Notes: generated from the letters alone by a model not told the origin. A DNA stretch of 64,000 nucleotides from Serripes groenlandicus (GCA_031761405.1 JASEVX010000012.1:25249047-25313046), one strand, 5' to 3'. Positions 1-10,450 are shown, counted from the first letter of the stretch. Numbers and translations: made by a program.

Positions 1-202
<202 letters not shown>

Positions 203-420
203 AATATCTCCGTCCCTCCCCCTTTCTATCTCGTTCTCTATCTCTTCTCTATCTCTCTAAAATATATACGTAGGCATACTCTCTCTCAAACCACTACCCC
301 CTACCCCACCCCCTTGCACTCTCTCTCACAAAATCATGTGTGACGTGTCCTATATTACGACAGACAAGTTATTTACGTCTCTGAATATGATTAGGACAAG
401 AGGTTCAAATTACACCTAAC

Positions 421-633
421 TTAATGCTTTCCAACATACAGAAGCATGTTGCCTCATGTACGGCAGACTATTTTAATAAACATTGAGACAAAGGGAGAAA
501 ATAGCCATTTCTTCCTTTGTCAGAAAGTTTCAACTTATTTCAACTTTCCAATCAATAGCAATCTCCATATGTTTGTCTAGATATATGTTTAAAGTCGTCT
601 GCTTTATTATTTGTGTATGCTGTAAAGGGTTAA
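421..633. mobile_element. Degenerate TTAA-flanked foldback MITE (family 1)
   Basis: Begins TTAATGCTTTCCAACATA and ends TGTAAAGGGTTAA. The centre keeps the family hairpin in decayed form (AAAGGGAGAAAATAGC paired with TTCTTCCTTTGTC) and the right arm keeps AAAGTCGTCTGCT. It is an old copy of the roughly 230-bp element seen intact at 19995-20226 and 50658-50885. No coding capacity. Confidence 0.6.
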
Positions 634-701
634 GATAACACACGGGTGTTTACATTCGTCTCCTTTATTATTTGTGTATGCTGGTTAAGATTACACACGG
701 G
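597..701. repeat. Direct duplication of the MITE right end upstream of the TRIM gene
   Basis: The stretch from CGTCTGCTTTATTATTTG through GATAACACACGGG (597-645) is repeated at 656-701 with small changes (CGTCTCCTTTATTATTTG, GATTACACACGGG). The second copy ends about 40 bp before the probable TRIM start codon, so promoter or 5'UTR sequence of that gene may derive partly from MITE sequence (inference). Confidence 0.75.
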
Positions 702-740
702 TTAACGACTAGTTTGTTATATTTGTGAATTTGGACAGAA

Positions 741-884
741 ATGGCGACGGGTCGACTGAAAGACGAATCTGACCTTCTCGGAAGTGCTGGACTGGAATGT
801 CCAATATGTCTGGAAGTATACAAAGATCCGAGGGCTTTAGCTTGTCTTCATACATTTTGTTTGGAGTGTTTGGACGTGTTTATT
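741..884 (+). other. Upstream RING-finger half of the TRIM gene, in a different frame
   Basis: From ATG 741 the frame reads a typical TRIM N-terminus: a short leader, then CPICLEVY, a gap, CLHTFCLEC, and a stop at 885-887. These are the first six zinc ligands of a C3HC4 RING (C-x2-C, C-x-H, C-x2-C). The last pair (CPVC) lies in the next frame, at residues 44-47 of the 797-2749 ORF. The protein is therefore split by a one-base disruption near 879-887. The true start is probably 741 rather than 797. A real frameshift mutation, an allele difference or a sequencing error in the T-rich stretch would all look the same here. Confidence 0.8.
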
Positions 885-2749
885 TGAAAGCGAAAGAAGA
901 AGGAAAATTGAAGGACGGCATTGACTGTCCAGTATGCAGAACTAGAACTAATATTGTTAACCAGGACATTTCACCCGAGGAATGGAGTAGAGAACTACCA
1001 CGGAATTACGCTTTAGCAGCGGCTCTTCAAACCCTTAACAAGGGATCCGAGATGGACAGAAACCCTTTATGTCAATCATGCATGCAAAACAATGAATCGC
1101 ATAAAGCTAGTATGTTCTGTCTTTCATGTGGTCAATTTCAGTGTGAAGATTGTGTGGCAATTCACAAACGGTTTAACAGTATGAAAGGACACAAAATGAA
1201 ACATATTGATTCATATGAAGAAGGTAACCGAATATTTGACTTTACGCACTTACTGCACTGTCATGAACATAATAAATTGATAGAATATTACTGCACGGAG
1301 CATGGACAACTTTGCTGCACCACATGTGCCATTATAACACACAAACGGTGTGATAATGTTGAAATTCGTAACGTCAATAAAGAGGTAAATGACAAGGATG
1401 TTAAGAGCGATATGGCACACATGACACGATACATAGAACAAGTTTGTAGAATAATGACGGAGAATGAAAAGAACTTTGATAGTGACATTTCAAAAATAGA
1501 GGACAGACTTTCGATTATCAGAGGAAAAGTTTTAGAACGATTGGACATGTTTGAAAAAGGTATCAGAGATGAAATGCAAAATAAGAAGCAATCAGTGAAG
1601 GCAGTAAACGACAAAATACGCGATGAAAGTAATCGATTATCAGCTGCCCTTGAAGGGTCAATAAGCATGATTGATACAGTCACACAAAATGGTTCTCTAG
1701 AAACTAAGTTCGTTGTCATGAAAAAGCTGAAACAACAATGCACGATTTACAGGACGTCAATAGACGAACTCTTAGTCGAGGCTAAAGTCGTTCATATGAA
1801 GCTTGATGTCGACGACAGCCTTACACATGTCAGTGAATCAAATGATGAACTTGGTAAGGTGAAAATCATTTCGGAGGAATTAAACGCCCTAAAAAGGACT
1901 GTGGATTTGAAACCTCTAAAATGTATAGACTTGAAGAGTGAAGAAGGAAAACGGGAACCCTTGATTACAGGTCTGGGTTTTCTCTCTGATGGTAGGATAA
2001 TCATGGTTGATAATTGGAACGAAGAATGTATGATTATGGACGACAGATTAGTGAAGCTTACATCCTCCAAATTATCATTTAAACCATATGGACTGACAGT
2101 TCTAACAACAGATGAGATTCTCATCACGGGTGTTGGTGGATCAATACACAGTTACATTGTCGATAGAGAGAACGTTTTAATTCATCAAAGTTCGACAAAG
2201 ATTAGTAATTTAAAATGCGAATCAATATCTGAGATTGACAAGGATACATTCGCTGTAAGTTGTTATAACACTAACATACCAGTCAGTAAAGTAACACGTC
2301 AGGGCAATGTATCACAAATTGCGGGGGAATTTCCTGACGTGAAATATGACATTGATGCGACGTGGAGCTCGTACTCTAGAATTGATGACTGTTTAGTCGT
2401 GACGCTACGTTGTATGGACGAAATCCGTGTAGTTGACACCAAGTACAAGACTACTACTGTGATAAAGGACGATAACATGATTAAACGTCCGAAGGGTGTT
2501 GTTGTTGTAAATGATACTTCGAGGAGTTTCTACGTGTGTAGCTGTGCTACAAATTCCATTGTAAAGATTTCGTTTGGCGGGGTTATTCTCAGCAATAACA
2601 AACTCACTGACATGGTCGGGCCATGTAGTATTGCTATTTCAGTAGATAACAACGCGCTTGTCGTGAGTAATACTAATAAAGGACATATGAAAGTAATGTT
2701 ATTTAAACATGCCAAGGCCACCGTCGATGATCCTGCCACTGGATTCTGA
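797..2749 (+). CDS. TRIM-family protein (B-box / coiled-coil / NHL-like propeller), N-terminus out of frame
   Basis: Open frame of 650 residues ending at TGA 2747-2749. In order: the final RING pair CPVC (residues 44-47); a B-box-1-like finger with ligands from C92 to H135; B-box 2 from C155 (CHEHNK...CTEHGQLCCTTC) to H182; a charged helical coiled-coil at about 195-335; and a beta-rich C-terminal third (about 375-640) with repeated hydrophobic strands and a GLGFLSDGRIIMVD motif. That motif resembles the NHL/propeller ends of bivalve TRIM2/3/56-like proteins. TRIM proteins usually act as E3 ubiquitin ligases in the cytoplasm, with the RING binding the E2 and the C-terminus choosing the target. 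The gene is intronless over 2 kb, as many bivalve TRIMs are. The first about 20 residues of this frame are shadow of the RING frame (741-884). With the RING broken the product would lack ligase activity unless the break is an error. Exact ortholog not assigned. Confidence 0.8.
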   Translation: MSNMSGSIQRSEGFSLSSYILFGVFGRVYLKAKEEGKLKDGIDCPVCRTRTNIVNQDISPEEWSRELPRNYALAAALQTLNKGSEMDRNPLCQSCMQNNESHKASMFCLSCGQFQCEDCVAIHKRFNSMKGHKMKHIDSYEEGNRIFDFTHLLHCHEHNKLIEYYCTEHGQLCCTTCAIITHKRCDNVEIRNVNKEVNDKDVKSDMAHMTRYIEQVCRIMTENEKNFDSDISKIEDRLSIIRGKVLERLDMFEKGIRDEMQNKKQSVKAVNDKIRDESNRLSAALEGSISMIDTVTQNGSLETKFVVMKKLKQQCTIYRTSIDELLVEAKVVHMKLDVDDSLTHVSESNDELGKVKIISEELNALKRTVDLKPLKCIDLKSEEGKREPLITGLGFLSDGRIIMVDNWNEECMIMDDRLVKLTSSKLSFKPYGLTVLTTDEILITGVGGSIHSYIVDRENVLIHQSSTKISNLKCESISEIDKDTFAVSCYNTNIPVSKVTRQGNVSQIAGEFPDVKYDIDATWSSYSRIDDCLVVTLRCMDEIRVVDTKYKTTTVIKDDNMIKRPKGVVVVNDTSRSFYVCSCATNSIVKISFGGVILSNNKLTDMVGPCSIAISVDNNALVVSNTNKGHMKVMLFKHAKATVDDPATGF

Positions 2750-3148
2750 CATGCACGTTCATATTGGCGTCAATCATAGAAATGTAGTCAGGTCTCAGAG
2801 CCCGAAATTGTGTTGGCGTTATCAATTATATATAGACGGATTCAAAAAAAATTTGAGAGTGTTAGAGTTGGTAACAAATAACAATTTCTCCCGTCCCCAC
2901 AACATAAAGTTTAGCTTGTTTACATGTAAGACTTATTATGAAACACATCGTACCGGTTCCATTATCGTTGCATGTGTAACTGGACCAGATTGTTAAGAAA
3001 CTACAAAGCTGAACGAGATATTAATCAACATTTACGTAGTTCGTAATACACAACTTTAAAACACATTTGCGAACACTGTAGACCAAGATCAGCCTCTGAA
3101 TCCGTGCAGTATAATCTTGGTCTACATCATTGGCTACTCATGTATCTG
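2750..3148. other. Gene-free 3' flank of the TRIM gene
   Basis: Presumed 3'UTR and intergenic DNA. I see no second gene. The only structure is the short inverted repeat at 3077-3126. Confidence 0.6.
3077..3126. repeat. Perfect 13-bp inverted repeat, 24-nt loop
   Basis: TGTAGACCAAGAT pairs exactly with ATCTTGGTCTACA. Related text (GATCCAGATCA...CCGTGCAGTCTG) occurs at about 63098-63132, and a weaker form near 56410-56480. It is probably a core of a small dispersed palindromic element. Confidence 0.7.
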
Positions 3149-3378
3149 TTAACTCTTTCCCACCTATAGACGCAATTTGACGCATCTGCAGTAGGTGACT
3201 TTTGAAAACATCGTGACAAAAGGACAAATTGCTCAAAACGAGCAATTTCTCCTTTTGTCGCAATGTTTTCAACTTTTTTCAGTATTTATACTTACAATTA
3301 TAGAGATTTTCCAATTTTTTTAATTATACATTTTCAAAGTCGACTGCTAAATACCTGCTGTATGAGGGAAAGGGTTAA
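3149..3378. mobile_element. Foldback MITE family 1, complete (230 bp)
   Basis: TTAACTCTTTCCC at the left and GGGAAAGGGTTAA at the right, with a central hairpin (GGACAAATTGCTC / GAGCAATTTCTCC). Family layout: TTAA, CCCTTTCC, then GACGCATCTGCAGCAGACGA, then AAAACATTGTGACAAAAGGA, then hairpin and mirror image. TTAA target duplication with C-rich ends is the hallmark of the piggyBac superfamily; there is no transposase, so it would have to be mobilised in trans (inference). Confidence 0.85.
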
Positions 3379-4015
3379 GTATATGCAGGATAAACACTCC
3401 ATTAGCTTTTATGAACATAATTATGAGACTGCACCTAGACGAGTACCCAAGCATACAGTCCAGAGGTCCAGATAAGGAGGCATATTCAGCTCTTTTTCCC
3501 ACAATTTCTCTCTTATTATTAAAGCAAACCCTATGTTGTGGGTACTCAAAAGAATAGTCTCACCGAGGATATCAGAACATGCAAAACTCCCCTTATCTAG
3601 AGTCCTGATACACACGTACGCCAATGCGCACGTTCCGTCGGAAAAGATAAGGCTGAGAGTGGTAAGCGTTGATTTCGTCCGAAAATATGTAAATAAATCT
3701 GCATGTGGATATTATAGCTAGTTAGTGTTTTCGGTATAACCAAAATGACCATTTGAATTCACCATGTGCATTGTAGGCTTTAAAGTTTTCCACTACGGCA
3801 TATGCCCGGACCCCATACCGCACGTGTGTGTATACTCGAGTTTGACCCAGGTACACCATTGCCTCGGATGTTGAGTGGAAGACCGTTTGGTTCAGCATTA
3901 AGATTGAATCGCTGTTGTCAGGCTAAATGGAATTTAAGTCATTGTAACTAATTCATTCATAAACTGAACTTAACAAATGTCAAGAGTGGCGTAAAAACAA
4001 TTTATATATTTATAT
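3379..4015. other. Gene-free stretch, nothing recognised
   Basis: No convincing ORF or repeat end. At 3830-3950 there is faint similarity to the tail of SINE family C (GTCAGGCTAAATGGA), too weak to call. Confidence 0.5.
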
Positions 4016-4210
4016 ATTGGGGTTTTACGCCGCTTTCAACATTATTTCAGTTATATCACGGCGACAGTTCACTTATTCATGATCCCTGGATAAACAAACC
4101 AGTACTAGGCTAGAAAGTGTAACTAAAAAAAGGGTAGTGCCGCGACTGGGATCGAACCTTTGACACCCGGTTTCGAAATCCCCGACGCTAACCACTCGCC
4201 CACAGCGGTG
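4016..4210 (-). mobile_element. SINE family B, minus strand
   Basis: Read on the minus strand: a tRNA-like head with B-box-like GGTTCGATCCCAGTC, then a body ending GCCTAGTACTGGTTTG, GGATCATGAATAAGTGAACT, GCCGTGATATAACTGAAATA and AACGGCGTAAAACCC. Non-coding, copied by LINE machinery in trans. Family B recurs at 6670, 19630, 20385, 55940, 58842 and 61800. Confidence 0.8.
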
Positions 4211-4246
4211 ATGATATCAATCACAGAAATTAGAGGGATAAGAATG

Positions 4247-4549
4247 ATCGATTGATTGATTGTTTTTTTACGCCGTTTTCTACAATTTTTCAGTCATATC
4301 ACGGCGGCCAGTTCACCTACTCATTTGTTTCCTGGCTTCCCCCATACCAGTAATGCACACAACAAACTTCCCAAGCAACTGGTTGCTTTTCCACATAGAC
4401 TGTTTGCCCATTGGTGGAAGACGAATGACGCTTGTCGCATTGACTTTTATTAAATGTCAGAAAGAATGTTGGCCGAGCTGGGATTCGAACTCACAATCCC
4501 TGGATTGACAGCCCGCGTCGCTACCGACTGAGCTACCGAGGCTCGGCAA
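4247..4549 (-). mobile_element. SINE family A, minus strand, full length
   Basis: On the minus strand it starts with a tRNA-like head (GGTAGCTCAGTCGGTAGC, then GAGTTCGAATCCCAGC), continues through the family body (ACACAACA...CCAGGAAACA) and ends with GGCGTAAAA plus an (ATTG)n-type tail. It may be flanked by a short AAGAAT duplication. The tail domain is shared with families B and C. Confidence 0.85.
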
Positions 4550-4722
4550 GAATATGAATAGTGTGGTTTAAATCACAGACCAAAGTGTGAAAAGCGCAGT
4601 AGAGTTGTGTGGTTATTTTGAGTAACGCAACACAAAAACTTATCTTCAAAGCGACAATTTCGATCAGTTATTTTGACCCTTCTAAACGATTACCTTGTAC
4701 GATAGTTACCTGGTTTGATAGT

Positions 4723-4960
4723 TTTACCCTTTCCAATTTGCAGAGAGGGGTAGACTCATTTGCACCAATTGACTTTTGAAAACATTGTGGCATAAGGAGA
4801 AATTGCTTTTGAGGAGCAATTTTTCAATTTGCCACAATGTTCTCAACTTCATTTTATTGAACTTTCATTTACAAAGATTTTCGTATTGTTGTCGGATGCT
4901 GCTCATTTTAAGCAATTTCTCTGATTTCCACATTGTTTTTAAATGTCTTCAGCTATTTGA
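4723..4960. mobile_element. Decayed foldback MITE family 1
   Basis: Keeps ACCCTTTCCAATTTG at the left, GAAAACATTGTGGCA, GGAGAAATTGCTT and a mirror GCAATTTTTC...GCCACAATG. A second hairpin half (GCAATTTCTCTGATTTCCAC) follows at about 4911. The right end is not clear. Confidence 0.6.
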
Positions 4961-5237
4961 ACGTACATTATCGTCTGTAAAATGGAAATAGTTATTCTCG
5001 ATGAGCCCTAAGAACACCTGAATTACTTGAGTAAAAACGCAGAACTCCATGAAATGACTACACAGAGGTGCGTCCTGATCTTGGTCTTCGCTCGTCGCAA
5101 AGCTCCGAAAGGGAGATGCGCTTATAGTGTGGCACTTTTTGATCTTCTACTTTTGTTTTGAGAATAATAAAGTGATTTACAGTAATTTAAGAAAACAAAT
5201 ATATTTAAATACTCGTCTTGTCTAAGATAGTATATCA

Positions 5238-5425
5238 GTTAACCCTATCCCACATACATGTACTATAAATCTGCAGCAAACTACGTTAAACAGCACGTAG
5301 CAAACGTATCGTAAATCTCTATAAATGAAAGTAGTATTAATGAATAGAGAAGTAGAAAACAATGATAAGCAATTTCTACTTTTGCCGCAATATCTTCAAA
5401 AGTCGTGTGCTGCGAAGTCGTGGGG
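5238..5425. mobile_element. Decayed foldback MITE family 1
   Basis: Starts TTAACCCTATCCCACATA, includes ATCTGCAGCAAACTACG, one hairpin arm (AAGCAATTTCTACTTTTG) and AAAGTCGTGTGCTG. The left hairpin arm is largely lost. Confidence 0.6.
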
Positions 5426-5600
5426 CCCCTAGGGTCAAGATCAAGGTCGCTGTTACTAAAAATAGAAACACGGTTGAAACTGAATATCTTTAGTTACGGT
5501 TGACAAAGTTGGTATGTAGAAAGGGTTTATTGAGTCCTTTCATGGGATTGCATTTGCCACCCCTAGGGTCAAGGTCGCTTTGACTATAATAATATAGCTA
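5404..5600. repeat. Two copies of a CCCCTAGGGTCAAG motif repeat
   Basis: CCCCTAGGGTCAAG...AAGGTCGCTGTTACT (5427) and CCCCTAGGGTCAAGGTCGCT (5560) are about 133 bp apart with similar text between. This looks like a remnant of a monomer-array element related in style to the 7196-8373 one. Confidence 0.55.
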
Positions 5601-5639
5601 AGCACTTGATAAGGAATATATGGAAGCCCTAGAGTGCCT

Positions 5640-6375
5640 TCTTAATTCAATACTTTAAAGCGTCTGAAATCCAGATGGCATGAAAAAAAAAAAAAAAATC
5701 GAATTCGCCCTAAATGTTATTCTTTATGTTATCCAAGTAACACCAGAGTAGAAAATGTATCGTTTTTTATCAATAAAGTGAACTTGAATCGTTTTCAATT
5801 GTCCCGATGAAGGTATTTCCTATTTAAAAATACTTACCCCGTAACTGACAGGGTAGAATTTGCGATGGAAAAAGTATCGAAAACAAGAAAATCTCACCGA
5901 TTATAGGGGTATGTAATATGTCAGTTATCATATTTTAATCCCCCAAATACAAAAAAAAACACTTATTTTCTTAAATTTGGAAAAAAAAAAAATCGACAGT
6001 TGGGTATCTGGAGTTCAGTCGCTTTAATAATGAAAACAATACGATTTGGACCTTGGAAGTTAAATGTAATGAAGTTAAAAGTAAGGAAGTTAGAAGTTAA
6101 AAGTGATGAAGTTAGAAATGTTGAAGTTAGAAGTATGGAAGTCAGAAGTCCCTCCAGGGCTTCCATAGATATCTTTGTGAATAAGGTGCAGCTGGATATC
6201 GTTTACATCATAACTAAAGTTATCTCGTGATTTATCAGTTTTATTTCAAGTATAAGATTATACCGCCATGTGGTAAAATGAGGCATTGCAAGATTGCTCT
6301 GCGTTAAACTAACCTATGCATAAGAGCAACACCCGTGTGGATGAAGACAAGACAGCGCATTAATGCTATAGGATC
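5640..6375. other. Gene-free, AT-rich, with a short GAAGTTA tandem repeat
   Basis: Homopolymer A runs at about 5682-5698, 5950 and 5982. At 6056-6150 the motif GAAGTTAGAAGTTAAAAGT is repeated imperfectly about five times. The open frames across this repeat are by-products of it. No gene supported. Confidence 0.6.
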
Positions 6376-6608
6376 TTAACCTTTTCCAACATAAAATAAA
6401 TCAGCAGTAGACGACTTTGAAAACAAATTGTCAAAAACGTGAACAAACTCCATAAATGAGAGTCTTTATATTATTAAAAAGAGTTGAAAACATTGTGACT
6501 AAAGAAGAAATTGCTCATCAATAGCAATTTCTCCTTTAGTCGGAATGTTTTTGAAAAGTCGTCTACTGCAGAGGCGTCAGAACGCGTCTGCATGAGGGAA
6601 AGGGTTAA
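6376..6608. mobile_element. Foldback MITE family 1, complete (233 bp)
   Basis: TTAACCTTTTCCAACATA at the left; GAGGGAAAGGGTTAA at the right; hairpin GAAGAAATTGCTC / AGCAATTTCTCC; right subterminal GTCGTCTACTGCAGAGGCGT. Both TTAA ends intact. Confidence 0.85.
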
Positions 6609-6669
6609 TAAGATACTGCTTGACAAAAGGTTTTTGATACTCATTAAATTGTTGTGAACAATCATTTAT

Positions 6670-6850
6670 TTTATAGCGGTTTTTCGCCGTTTACAACAAT
6701 ATTTTAGTTATATCACGGCGACATTTTACTTATTCATGATCCCTGGGTTAACAAACCAGTACTAGGCTAGAAAAAGTGCCTTTCCCAAGGACACTCCACC
6801 GTGGGAAGCCCGGTTTTAAATCCACGACGCTAACCACTCGACCACGGCGG
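6670..6850 (-). mobile_element. SINE family B, minus strand
   Basis: Minus-strand head CGCCGTGGTCGAGTGGTTAG and tail (GCCGTGATATAACTAAAATA, GGCGAAAAACC) are both present. The body contains CCTAGTACTGGTTTG and CAGGGATCATGAATAAGT. Confidence 0.8.
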
Positions 6851-7195
6851 ATTCCTGTTGTGAACAAGATGTAGCTGGGATATCGTTTTTATCAAAATTA
6901 AATAATTCAGTTTTATTTCCGGAAGAACATTTTACCGCCTTGTTATAATCAAAGCGCTGAAGGCACGGAATTTGTTTGGGTACATAAAACTGTTCAAACA
7001 TTTGCATTTGCATAGATGTGTGATTTATAAACTGCATTGTTTATAAATATTACAACTTCGGGTAAAAGAATAAATGACGCAGCCGTTAAAATTAAATGCC
7101 ATTTTAGTTGTCTATAAAAAATAAATCATGAGACATACAAGTGAATATTATATTTAATTTCCAAGTTTCAAAAGACATGTGTTTGTGAAACACTG
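6851..7195. other. Gene-free stretch, nothing recognised
   Basis: AT-rich sequence between a SINE and the satellite-core element. No supported feature. Confidence 0.5.
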
Positions 7196-8373
7196 ATGCC
7201 CCCGAATGGTAACATCTAGGTCAAAGGTCAAGGTCGCCAGGTGAAAAATGTTGGTACTGATAGAAAGGTCATGTCACAAGGAATACACATGTGAAATATG
7301 GTAGCCGTACCTGTTATGGTTCAAAAGTAGTGGTCAAGGTTATTTTTTTTTTCGATAATGGCAATATCTAGGTCAAAAGTCAAGGTCGAAAGTTGAACAA
7401 TTTTGGTACTGACAGAAAGGTCATGTCACAAGGTATACACATGTGAAATATGGTAGCCGTACCTGTTATGGTTCAAAAGAAGTGGTCAAGGTTAAAGTAT
7501 TTTTTCGAGAATGGCAACATCTAGGTCAAAGGTCAAGGTCGCAAGGTAAAAAATGTTGGTACTGACAGAAAGGTCATGTCACAAGGTATACACATGTGAA
7601 ATATGGTAGCCGTACCTGTTATGGTTCAAAAGTAGTGGTCAAGGTTAAAGTTTTTATCGAGAATGGCAACATTTAGGTCAAAGGTCAAGGTGAAAAAAAT
7701 TTGTACTGACAGAAAAGTCATGTCACAAGGTATACACAAGTGAAATATGGTAGCCTTACCTGTTATGGTTCAAAAGTAGTGGTGAAGGTTAAAGGTTTTT
7801 TTTGAGAATGGCAACATCTATGTCAAAGGTCAAGGTCGCAAGGTCAAAAATGTTGGTACTGACAGAAAGGTCATGTCACAAGGAATACACATGTGAAATA
7901 TGGTAGCCGTACCTGTTATGGTTCAAAAGTAATGGCCAAGGTTAAAGTCTTTTTTCGAGAATGGCAACAACAAGATCAAAGGTCAAATTCGCAAGGTCAA
8001 AAATGTTGGTACTGACAGAAAGGTCATGTCACAAGGAATACTCATGTGAATTATGGTAGCCTTACCTGTTATGGTTCAAAAGTAATGGCCAAGGTTAAAG
8101 TTTTTTTCGAGAATGGCAACATCTAGGTCAAAGGTCAAGGTCGCAAGGTCAAAAATGTTGGTACTGACAGAAAGGTCATGTCACAAGAAATACACATGTG
8201 AAATATGGTAGCCGTACCTGTTATGGTTCAAAAGTAGTGGTCAAGGTTAAAGTTTGTTTCGTGCAGACAGACAGTCAGACAGACAGACGTGCAGACAGAC
8301 GTGCAGACAGACGTGCAGACGTGCAGACAGGCCAAAAAACTAGATGCCCACCGAATCGGTGATTCCGGGGGCA
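7196..8373 (+). mobile_element. Satellite-core mobile element, about 150-bp monomers
   Basis: Left end ATGCCCCCGAATGG. Seven tandem monomers follow, each starting GGCAACATCTAGGTCAAAGG or a variant (near 7206, 7363, 7511, 7664, 7808, 7962, 8114) and carrying GTCATGTCACAAGG and TGGTAGCCGTACCTGTTATG. Next is a GACA/GCAGACAGACGT microsatellite (8265-8331), then a terminal hairpin CACCGAATCGGTG and the end CCGGGGGCAT, complementary to the left end. This order (end, monomer core, microsatellite, hairpin end) matches the non-autonomous 'pearl'/Helitron-type elements known from bivalves. No protein coded. Confidence 0.75.
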
Positions 8374-8424
8374 TAAAAATGGATAACCATTATGGCCCCG
8401 ACTCACTCATTTAAGTATTTACCA

Positions 8425-8999
8425 ATTTGTGTTACAAAAAAAATCACAATTGACCAAGGGTTTTCTAAAATCTTACTCAAAAGCTTCCTGCTTAACAAGA
8501 GATTTTTCAAGTTTTCACTATAGCCATATAAGGCCAAATAGCCCTGCCCCCTGGTGGCCATGTTTTTCGACCAATCAACATGGCTTGGAGGAATCTGATA
8601 GATGGTCTCCCAATGAACATTTCTACAAAAAGAATTGAAAATTGGCCAAACACTTTCGGAGGAGAAGATTTTTCAAGTTTTTACTATAGCCATATTATGC
8701 AAAAAAGCCCCGCCCGCTGGCGGCCATGTTTTTCGACCAATCAACTTGGCTGGAAGGAATCTGATAGAGGGTCACCCTAGGAACATTTCTACAACATTAT
8801 TTGAAAATCGGCTTGACACTTTTGGAGGAGAAGATTTTTTTTGAGTTTACACTATAGCCATATAAGGCAAAAAAAGCCCCGCTCCCTGGCGGCCAAGGAA
8901 CACTTCTTTAAAATAATTTGAAAATCTGCCAATCAGTTTGGTAGAAGAAAAGGAGATCACAATAACTAACTTTCAGCACTTCGTGCTCAGGTGAGCTAA
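8425..8999 (+). mobile_element. Helitron-like element, about 167-bp monomers and hairpin-CTAA 3' end
   Basis: Three monomers carry ACTATAGCCATATAAGGC and GGCGGCCATGTTTTTCGACC (about 8515, 8683, 8850). The right terminus is a perfect hairpin AGCAC-TTC-GTGCT (8975-8987) followed eight bases later by CTAA (8996-8999). A hairpin just ahead of CTRR is the defining 3' end of Helitrons. The left end is not resolved. Confidence 0.7.
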
Positions 9000-9636
9000 A
9001 AAAAGAAACATCTATCCAAATGAAAGAGTAATTGAAATCATGTAGAAAATATTGTGGAAAAAGGCAGTACTAATATTTATATGAGCACTTTAAAAGAAAC
9101 ATGCTTCAGACTTCAGAGGCTTTTAAATTCATTTGCATTATAAAAGGATTAAATGCTCCAGAGAAAACCAAGAAAAATACCTTTGCCGTCCGCATTTTAC
9201 TCTACAGTATACACCTAAGCTGGCCGCTGTTTCCTTTAAAGGGTGTTTAAGCTTACCAAATTAATTAAGGATGCGTGACCATTCACTGTTAATTACCATT
9301 GTGTACGAGTGTCATTCCAAACAAATTATAAATGTAACCCCTTTTCCCAATAAACCTATCATATACATTTATGTATTTGTAACTTGCCGGGATGTGTCGA
9401 TACCGTCATGGTACAATGTGATATATGCACAGTTGGTTTCACAAATCTTGTGTTAATGCACCGGTGGATATGTTGACAACAGATGCGGAACTTTAATTGT
9501 AACTTTTGTTAATTATTTGGCTATTATAAGGATAAGATATGTGATTAAATTGGCAACATTTAAGTTTTTTACTAATAACAGCCTTCAAATACAAATTTGG
9601 TTTATACGACGGTAAAGAAAGGTTATGGGAATTAAG
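9000..9636. other. Gene-free stretch, nothing recognised
   Basis: AT-rich, no repeat ends and no ORF with protein-like composition. Confidence 0.5.
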
Positions 9637-9700
9637 AAATTGTTTAAATAAGCAAATTCTCCTTTTCCCACAATGTTTTCAATATATGTTGCTTTTTACT
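9637..9700. mobile_element. MITE family 1 fragment
   Basis: Only a half hairpin remains: AAGCAAATTCTCCTTTTCCC followed by ACAATGTTTTCAA. Confidence 0.5.
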
Positions 9701-9756
9701 GTTTACACAGCAAGAAAAAAACATTTAACTTATTTGTTATAGATTAGTATTATTGT

Positions 9757-9806
9757 TGTATATATATATATAATTACTAGAAATAGTGTTGTATATATAT
9801 ATATAC
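9757..9806. repeat. AT microsatellite with a local duplication
   Basis: GTTGTATATATATATA occurs twice, about 30 bp apart, separated by ATTACTAGAAATAGT. Confidence 0.85.
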
Positions 9807-10034
9807 TTATTGTTTATTTGTTATTTAAATTGTTCTGCCCCTTCCAAGTACCCTACAGAATAGAATGTTGCATGGATCATTTGCCTCGTAGTATGGCACA
9901 TGGAAAAACTATTGAAAGTTACAAAGTAGAAAATGAAGATGCCAAACAATAACTAGAACCCATGACCCTTCAATCGATTGTAAAGGAGAGGATATAATTG
10001 AAGCAAAACCTATGGCTAGTTACTAGCAACCTAT

Positions 10035-10095
10035 TCTATTCTTGCAATGTTTTCAAATTTCGTCCGCTGCAGATGCGTCAAAAGACATTTACTTG
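10035..10095. mobile_element. MITE family 1 fragment (right end)
   Basis: TTGCAATGTTTTCAAATTTC, CGTCCGCTGCAGATGCGTCA: the subterminal right arm only. The surrounding 9807-10340 holds nothing else recognised. Confidence 0.5.
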
Positions 10096-10344
10096 TCGGA
10101 AAATCAATCCATCAATTCTCGTTATTGATATCTATAGATATGATATAAAGAGGAAAGTCGTTAAAATACTTCACAAAGAGATTCCATTTCAGCATGATCT
10201 CGATTTTTGGGTTAATCTATATCACTGATAAAAGCAATCAAACACATTATATATTTAAAAAGAAAACCCCGGATATGATCATATGTTAACAAATTATACA
10301 CATTTGCCCATCTTTAATTAAACATTTTTTACAACAAATCATAG

Positions 10345-10450
10345 CGTCCGCAGATTTGCTCTATATTCTATAGCGTCCGCATTTTCCCTCTATATTGCAT
10401 TTGTCCGCATTTTCCCTCTATAATGTATTTGTCCGCAGATCGCGTCCGCA
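10345..10450. repeat. Short tandem repeat, about 28 bp
   Basis: GTCCGCATTTTCCCTCTATA recurs about four times with variation between 10345 and 10450. Confidence 0.65.

Noticed and set aside
2709..2996. 95-codon ORF overlapping the TRIM gene end
   Set aside because: Overlaps the TRIM stop in another frame, no domain, probably 3'UTR.
4455..4549. tRNA genes (also near 17157, 17600, 18000, 20385, 33490, 52330, 61800)
   Set aside because: Each is followed by the same SINE body and tail or lacks a clean cloverleaf. They are SINE heads, not tRNA genes.
7196..8373. Centromeric satellite
   Set aside because: Only seven monomers with defined ends and a microsatellite: a dispersed element, not a long array. 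Genome-wide data could change this.
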